DNA of 36,316 bases, from NCBI GenBank assembly GCA_937901255.1, contig CALCHN010000008.1:1-36316 (forward strand), written 5' to 3'. Under the pieces are notes generated by a model. That model did not search any database. It saw only the letters and a list, made by a program, of their open reading frames with translations, and had not been told where the DNA came from. Source of the stretch: an uncultured Flavobacteriales bacterium. GTDB taxonomy: Bacteria; Bacteroidota; Bacteroidia; Flavobacteriales_E; Vicingaceae. Shown here piece by piece: positions 32,228 to 36,316 of the stretch (positions are counted from its first letter, which is position 1; the number at the start of each line of letters is the position of its first letter). Made by a program: the position numbers and the translations under genes.

Positions 32228-33751
32228 CTAATACTTTTTTAAAACAATTCTGAAAACAGTACCTTTTTCGTTAGATTGTTTTACGAAAATTTTACCGTTG
32301 TGGTAATTTTCAATAATACGTTTGGTTAACGATAACCCTAATCCCCAACCTCTTTTTTTAGTGGTAAAACCGGGTTCGAAAATGGTTTTTTGTTTAGACT
32401 TAGGAATGCCGTGTCCTGTATCACTAATATCTATATAAACAAATTGCTTTTGGTCTATCATAAAAATATCGATAGTTCCACCACCTTGCATAGCATCCAC
32501 TGCATTTTTAATTAAATTTTCTATTACCCAACTAAACAATGAAGTGTTTAATGGAGCTGTTACCTTCTCTTCTTTAGAAAAATTAAAATTAATGGTAACA
32601 TTTTTTGAAATTCTCGGTTGTAAATAGGCTGCGGTACTTCTTAAAACTTCACCAACATTTTCGTCAGTTAATTTAGGTATAGAACCAATTTTAGAAAAAC
32701 GCTCGGTAATAATTTCCAGTCTGTTTACATCTTTAGAAAGCTCATCAATAGTAGCTTGGTCAACATTTTTTAGTTTTAAATACTCTACCCACGCCATTAA
32801 TGAAGAAAGTGGTGTACCTAATTGGTGAGCTGTTTCTTTTGCCAACCCAACCCAAACCTGATTTTGTTCACTTTTTCTGGAAGTGCTAAACAAATAATAA
32901 GCAATTAATATGAACAAGCCAATTACACCAAATTGAAAGAAAGGATAATATTTAAGTTGCGTTAAAAGTTCACTATCTTTATAAAAAATGTATTGTGTTT
33001 CGTTGTTATTGATGGAAATTGCAATGGGGTTATTTTGACTTCGCATTTCTGCTATAGTATTGGCTAAATAGGTAGAATCCTTAATTTTATCTTTGTCTAA
33101 ATTACCATATTCAATAACATTGGTTTGCGTGCTGTCGGTAAAAACTACAGGAACAGCAGCAGAGTTTACTACAATTTCGGAAATAAAAGATTTTATCAAA
33201 TCATCTAAAACAATTTTTAATTCGGTAAAAATTTCAGAATCTTGATAATATAATTTGTGGTTCCAGGTAATATTTCTGGTAACATGGATTTTTAAATCTA
33301 TAGGTTCATTGGTGTTTTTCATGGAATCGAGCTGAGCATTTAAATAACTCGTTGTATCAATTCCTGCGGCTAATTTTATATTTCTATAGTTAATGATTTT
33401 ATTTTCTTCATCTGTTACAATAACCGGAATGGTTTCATTTTTACCAATAATTTGAAGGTAAAAATTAGTAGCATCCTGATTGGTAGAAGTAATAATTCGT
33501 TTGGTAGCTTCAGCCCAAATTTCAATTCTGTTTCTTTCTTCTTTAGAAATTTTATCAAACAGTTCTCCGGTAAGCTGCACCAAGGTAGCTTTATTTTGAA
33601 TAGCTCCTGCCCAAAGTCTTACTTTTTCTCGTTCTTCTTGAGCAATTTGCCTAACTAAAATATTGGTGTACCACAAAGAAGACAACACAATTAAAGTTGC
33701 AATTCCTACTAATAACAATTTCCATCTATGTTTTTTAGAATATAAATTCAC
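32228..33751 (-). CDS. Sensor histidine kinase with duplicated sensor module
   Basis: The 507-residue membrane kinase has TM1 at about 11-29 and TM2 at about 272-289 around an extracytoplasmic region. That region holds two similar modules, about 98-178 and 189-268. Both have a PVI/VVFTD...YxNL...YL...M...N.PI...I...Y..DSE..T.LK pattern. The cytoplasmic part has the phospho-acceptor H309 (AKETAHQLGTPLSSLMAW), N box (ENLIKNAVDAM), G1 (DTGHGIP), F box (FEPGFTTK) and G2 (GWGLGLSL). No HAMP domain or response regulator gene is adjacent, so it is an orphan and the signal is unknown. Confidence 0.92.
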   Translation of the reverse strand: MNLYSKKHRWKLLLVGIATLIVLSSLWYTNILVRQIAQEEREKVRLWAGAIQNKATLVQLTGELFDKISKEERNRIEIWAEATKRIITSTNQDATNFYLQIIGKNETIPVIVTDEENKIINYRNIKLAAGIDTTSYLNAQLDSMKNTNEPIDLKIHVTRNITWNHKLYYQDSEIFTELKIVLDDLIKSFISEIVVNSAAVPVVFTDSTQTNVIEYGNLDKDKIKDSTYLANTIAEMRSQNNPIAISINNNETQYIFYKDSELLTQLKYYPFFQFGVIGLFILIAYYLFSTSRKSEQNQVWVGLAKETAHQLGTPLSSLMAWVEYLKLKNVDQATIDELSKDVNRLEIITERFSKIGSIPKLTDENVGEVLRSTAAYLQPRISKNVTINFNFSKEEKVTAPLNTSLFSWVIENLIKNAVDAMQGGGTIDIFMIDQKQFVYIDISDTGHGIPKSKQKTIFEPGFTTKKRGWGLGLSLTKRIIENYHNGKIFVKQSNEKGTVFRIVLKKY

Positions 33752-33904
33752 GCTAAATCAATTATAGGTATGAAACGACCATAACAAAAAAATTCTCGTG
33801 CAAGAAAATAATTATTCTGGAAGTTACATATCATATTTAAAAAACAATAAAAATAAACATATGAAATTACAAAATTGTTTGTATATACTTCTTGATAACA
33901 AAGA

Positions 33905-33935
33905 AAAAGAGCCGAATAAATTATTCGGCTCTTTT
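33905..33935 (-). terminator. Terminator downstream of hemD
   Basis: Complementary arms of up to 15 bp (AAAAGAGCCGAATAA / TTATTCGGCTCTTTT) form a hairpin followed on the minus strand by T-rich sequence, just past the hemD stop at 33954. Confidence 0.85.
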
Positions 33936-33953
33936 CAACATATCTTATAAAAA

Positions 33954-34712
33954 CTACTTTTTTCCGTTTTTATTAGCATCTTTTATGTACAACTCCAATG
34001 CTTTAGTCATTGATGGAGCTTCGGGCTGTGGAGCACAAATATCTATTCTAAGACCAGCTTCTTCTGCTGCTTTAGATGTTGTTGAACCAAAAACTGCTAT
34101 TCTTGTATCGTTTTGTTTAAAATCAGGGAAATTCTGAAATAAGGATTTTATTCCTGATGGGCTAAAGAAAGCCAATACATCATAATTTACATCGCTTAAA
34201 TCGCTTAAATCGCTACATACTGTTCTATATAAAACAACACATTCATATTTAAAACCTTCTTTATCTAAGCTTTCTTTTATGTTTGGGCTAACAATATCTG
34301 AACAAGGCAACAAAAATTTACAATCTTTGTGTTTTTTCAATACAGGAATTAAATCCTGAAAAGTTTGTTTTCCAGTAAACACTTTTCTTTTTCTGTAAAT
34401 AATATACTTTTGAAGATAGAAAGCAATAGCTTCAGAAATACAGAAATATTTTAATGATTCTGGCACATTATATCTTATTTCTTCAGCAGTTTTAAAGAAA
34501 TAATCTACTGCATTTCTACTGGTAAAAATTACTGCGTTAAAATCAGCAAAATTAATTCGCTGACTTCTAAAATCTTTTGTTGAGACTCCTTCAACATGGA
34601 TAAACGGCCTAAAGTCAATTTTTACTTTACAGGTTGTGGCAAGATCAAAATAGGGTGATTTATCGCTTTCAGGTTTTGGTTGAGAAACTAAAACACTTTT
34701 CACTTTCAACAT
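33954..34712 (-). CDS. hemD: Uroporphyrinogen-III synthase
   Basis: HemD cyclises hydroxymethylbilane to uroporphyrinogen III in heme synthesis. The 252-residue protein starts with MLKVKSVLVSQPKPESDKSP, the Bacteroidota-type HemD opening. It has FNAVIFTSRNAVDYF, KFLLPCSDIVSPNI, VLYRTV, DVLAFFSPSGIKSLF and IAVFGSTTSKAAEEAGL, the scattered conserved features of this fast-evolving family. A short in-frame 9-base tandem repeat (about 34190-34212) gives DLSDLSD. It follows the DUF4271 gene by 30 bases, a common pairing in the phylum, and ends in a strong terminator. Confidence 0.9.
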   Translation of the reverse strand: MLKVKSVLVSQPKPESDKSPYFDLATTCKVKIDFRPFIHVEGVSTKDFRSQRINFADFNAVIFTSRNAVDYFFKTAEEIRYNVPESLKYFCISEAIAFYLQKYIIYRKRKVFTGKQTFQDLIPVLKKHKDCKFLLPCSDIVSPNIKESLDKEGFKYECVVLYRTVCSDLSDLSDVNYDVLAFFSPSGIKSLFQNFPDFKQNDTRIAVFGSTTSKAAEEAGLRIDICAPQPEAPSMTKALELYIKDANKNGKK

Positions 34713-34742
34713 AAACTCATTTTTTTAGTTAAATAATCGATT

Positions 34743-35741
34743 TTAAAAGATAAAGTACCTAATAACAACGATTAACGGTAAAATTTCGAGGGTGCAAAGG
34801 TACAAAATTATATGGAATATAGAAATATTTTTTTGTCTCCCTACAAAATACAATCTTAACAGATTAATAATGAACACAAAAAGAACTAAAGTTGCCATCA
34901 ACATTTTATAATTTTCTACCTCTTGCAGATAAGAATAATAGTTCAATGTCATTAATGGAAGTAAAATTACACCAATAAGTATGGTATGAATTGATGTTAA
35001 ATAAACATAAGCTGTTCTTAATATTTGAAAGTCGAAAATAGCATTTATAAGTAGTCCTACAATTTGCTTTATAGTGTACAGAGCAACCACTACTGTAACT
35101 ACTTTCATAAAAAAGAATGAGGTATCTCTGTAAAAAATATCTTTATACAAAAGGAAGTCATAAAAGAATAATGAAAGGCTAAAAAAGGCTACAATATGCA
35201 GTAATATATTAGCTTGATTAAAAAACATTTTATCACTTCTAATAGCCTCATGCACACCACTAGAGGAGAAGATAGATTTTACAATAAGCTTAACTCGAGA
35301 GCTATTAAAAGCTTTTGCAAACCCTAGCAATAAGAAACAAAAAAGCAAAATAATGGTTTGCCAAGTATGCACATATTCTGTTCGGTATTCAGGTGTAAAA
35401 ACGATTTCTTGTTGAGTAGTGGATGAAGAATCTTTTAGTTCTTGTTTAACTTCAACGTCTCTAATAGGTAAGGAATAAAGTTTTTTTACTTTCAACCCAA
35501 AGTTTGCAGTGTCGGCAATAAAATCTGCATCTTCATTAAGTGTGCTAGTTTGAGGTTGTTGTTTAATATTAGTATATCTTGGTTTTTTGGGTTTTACAAC
35601 TTCTTTTATAGTTACTTCATCAATTTCTTCCATTAAGTCAATTGGAAAAGTATCGGTTTGTGGCGACACAACGCTGTCTTTCTTCTCTTGTTTTTTTAAT
35701 TGAGAAGTATCTACTTGTTGATATAGATAAAAGTTTTGCAT
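34743..35741 (-). CDS. DUF4271 membrane protein
   Basis: The protein of about 332 residues has an N-terminal soluble, Thr/Lys-rich region (about residues 1-125) and then about six to seven TM helices (QTIILLFCFLLLGFAKAF, ILLHIVAFFSLSLFFYDFLL and others). This matches the DUF4271 family, regularly found next to hemD in Bacteroidota. Its function is unknown. The frame can begin at a TTG at 35750, but ATG 35741 (MQNFYLYQQVD) is preferred. It is probably the first gene of a two-gene operon with hemD. Confidence 0.88.
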   Translation of the reverse strand: MQNFYLYQQVDTSQLKKQEKKDSVVSPQTDTFPIDLMEEIDEVTIKEVVKPKKPRYTNIKQQPQTSTLNEDADFIADTANFGLKVKKLYSLPIRDVEVKQELKDSSSTTQQEIVFTPEYRTEYVHTWQTIILLFCFLLLGFAKAFNSSRVKLIVKSIFSSSGVHEAIRSDKMFFNQANILLHIVAFFSLSLFFYDFLLYKDIFYRDTSFFFMKVVTVVVALYTIKQIVGLLINAIFDFQILRTAYVYLTSIHTILIGVILLPLMTLNYYSYLQEVENYKMLMATLVLFVFIINLLRLYFVGRQKNISIFHIILYLCTLEILPLIVVIRYFIF

Positions 35742-35747
35742 AATCAA

Positions 35748-35755
35748 CAAAAATA
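35748..35755 (-). promoter_or_regulatory. Candidate -7 element for DUF4271-hemD
   Basis: The minus strand reads TATTTTTG, an exact TAnnTTTG, ending 6 bases before ATG 35741, so the leader would be nearly absent. No -33 element is visible. Confidence 0.4.
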
Positions 35756-35880
35756 CATTATTCTAAATGAAGTTGTTTAAAACCTGAGTCCAACTTTAAC
35801 CGAACATTAAAAAAACATAGTTTATAAATTACTCCTGCTTACCGTTGACACCTTACATAAAAACAAGGAAATTAAGTGAG

Positions 35881-36003
35881 TTTTTTACTCTCCCCCTAAC
35901 CCCCTCTCTTTAAAGAGAGGGGGAAAAGTTATCGTAAGATAACTTGGGGGTGAGTTAAACTTTTTAAACAATATACTTTAAGCTGTATCCATAAAAAAAG
36001 CTC
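35881..36003. repeat. 123-base direct repeat, copy 1
   Basis: Identical over 123 bases to 36065-36187. An outer stem (35887-35896 / 35946-35955, one mismatch) encloses a perfect 24-base palindrome (35900-35923, C5TCTC core) and an AAGTTATC-GTAA-GATAACTT hairpin (35926-35945). The tail ends in AAAAAAAGCTC, the left half of the terminator seen complete after copy 2. Confidence 0.9.
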
Positions 36004-36064
36004 CGTTTGTAATTTACTCGCGATTACAATTTGACATTACCTATCAACAAGAATAAAAAGTATT

Positions 36065-36187
36065 TTTTTTACTCTCCCCCTAACCCCCTCTCTTTAAAGA
36101 GAGGGGGAAAAGTTATCGTAAGATAACTTGGGGGTGAGTTAAACTTTTTAAACAATATACTTTAAGCTGTATCCATAAAAAAAGCTC
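36065..36187. repeat. 123-base direct repeat, copy 2
   Basis: Exact copy of 35881-36003, offset by 184 bases. The palindrome is at 36084-36107, the hairpin at 36110-36129 and the outer stem at 36071-36080 / 36130-36139. Its tail runs into an intact terminator, so this is probably the original copy. Confidence 0.9.
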
Positions 36188-36213
36188 AGATTACAAATTG
36201 TAAACTGAGCTTT
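36181..36213 (-). terminator. Terminator of the right-edge gene
   Basis: A 9-bp stem AAAGCTCAG / CTGAGCTTT encloses an inner TTACA...TGTAA pair. On the minus strand it is followed by a run of T. It lies 22 bases past the stop at 36236. Confidence 0.8.
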
Positions 36214-36235
36214 ATACCTTAAGTTCTCAATTATA

Positions 36236-36316
36236 TTAGTTAAGTATCTTGTCTGTTTTCTTTGTTGAATAATTAATCTTTAACGCATTAGCTTGTCTAA
36301 GTTCTTGCTTTACTTC
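36236..36316 (-). CDS. C-terminal end of an unknown protein (runs off right edge)
   Basis: The minus strand is open from the window edge to a TAA at 36236-36238, giving 26 residues that begin EVKQELRQANALKINYS and end KTDKILN. The frame is supported by the stop codon being followed directly by a good terminator. The piece is too short to assign; it looks like a charged helical tail. Confidence 0.55.
   Translation of the reverse strand, partial: EVKQELRQANALKINYSTKKTDKILN

Larger units (their letters stand above)
35756..36235. other. 480-base gene-free stretch with two structured repeats
   Basis: No reading frame worth calling is present. 35756-35880 holds nothing recognisable. The rest holds two identical 123-base repeats (35881, 36065), a 61-base spacer between them containing a 7-bp TTGTAAT / ATTACAA hairpin, and the terminator of the gene entering from the right. 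Confidence 0.7.

Noticed and set aside
33861..33950. Possible 29-codon plus-strand frame starting ATGAAATTACAAAATTG
   Set aside because: It runs straight through the hemD terminator hairpin and has no promoter or recognisable product.
35881..36187. CRISPR-like array from the two 123-base repeats
   Set aside because: Only two long units with one spacer, no cas genes, and the unit has a branched palindromic fold unlike a CRISPR repeat.

Overview
The window looks like chromosomal DNA of an AT-rich member of the Bacteroidota, most likely the order Flavobacteriales or a close relative. The evidence is the gliding/type IX secretion cluster gldK-gldL-gldM-gldN with an upstream PorP/SprF-type protein, BshA of the bacillithiol pathway, several Bacteroidota-restricted families (DUF2795, DUF4271, DUF6089-like), and promoters that fit the Bacteroidota pattern TTTG/TTG-N19-21-TAnnTTTG. 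Most genes lack a Shine-Dalgarno sequence, which is normal for the phylum.

Layout. Positions 1-2286 (minus) are the N-terminal part of a large secreted PKD-repeat protein that runs off the left edge. 2536-4752 (minus) is cysD-cysN (sulfate adenylylation), and 4848-5777 (minus) is an outer-membrane beta-barrel-like protein. 5896-8093 (plus) is a FabK/nitronate monooxygenase-like flavoprotein followed by an M16 peptidase. 8294-9421 (plus) is bshA, converging on murI. Next come a DUF2795 protein, a PduO-type cobalamin adenosyltransferase, a 49-residue Cys-rich protein (11512-11661), a secreted protein made of MORN/YwqK-like repeats, a TPR-SpoIIE phosphatase, and the set plsC-gatC-polytopic membrane protein. 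trpS lies at 18101-19069.

19167-26387 (minus) is the type IX secretion block: an arginase-fold protein with degraded metal ligands, then a PorP/SprF-like protein, gldK, gldL, gldM and gldN. topA, an Lrp/AsnC regulator and a metal-dependent cyclase-family protein lie upstream of it. A GxxExxY (PD-(D/E)XK) gene wrapped in inverted repeats sits between the cyclase gene and hemW. An orphan sensor histidine kinase, hemD and a DUF4271 membrane protein follow. The right edge has an exact 123-bp direct repeat and the last 26 codons of a further minus-strand gene.

How it fits together. GldL/GldM form the motor and GldK/GldN the periplasmic/outer-membrane ring of the type IX secretion system. The PorP/SprF-like protein and the PKD protein are plausible partner and cargo. 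The rest is mostly housekeeping: sulfur assimilation, low-molecular-weight thiol, cell wall, heme, tRNA charging and topology. No classical phage, integron, CRISPR array, rRNA or tRNA gene was seen.

The least-explained parts are: (a) a family of multi-hairpin intergenic repeats in which the sequence of the arms changes while the fold is kept (8116, 17940, and related forms at 11274, 35881 and 36065); (b) the GxxExxY gene flanked by two inverted repeat pairs; (c) consensus Shine-Dalgarno sites in front of gldK and gldN only, sharing a 13-base string; (d) the arginase-like apparent pseudoenzyme beside the secretion genes; and (e) several promoters placed so close to the start codon that the mRNAs should be nearly leaderless.
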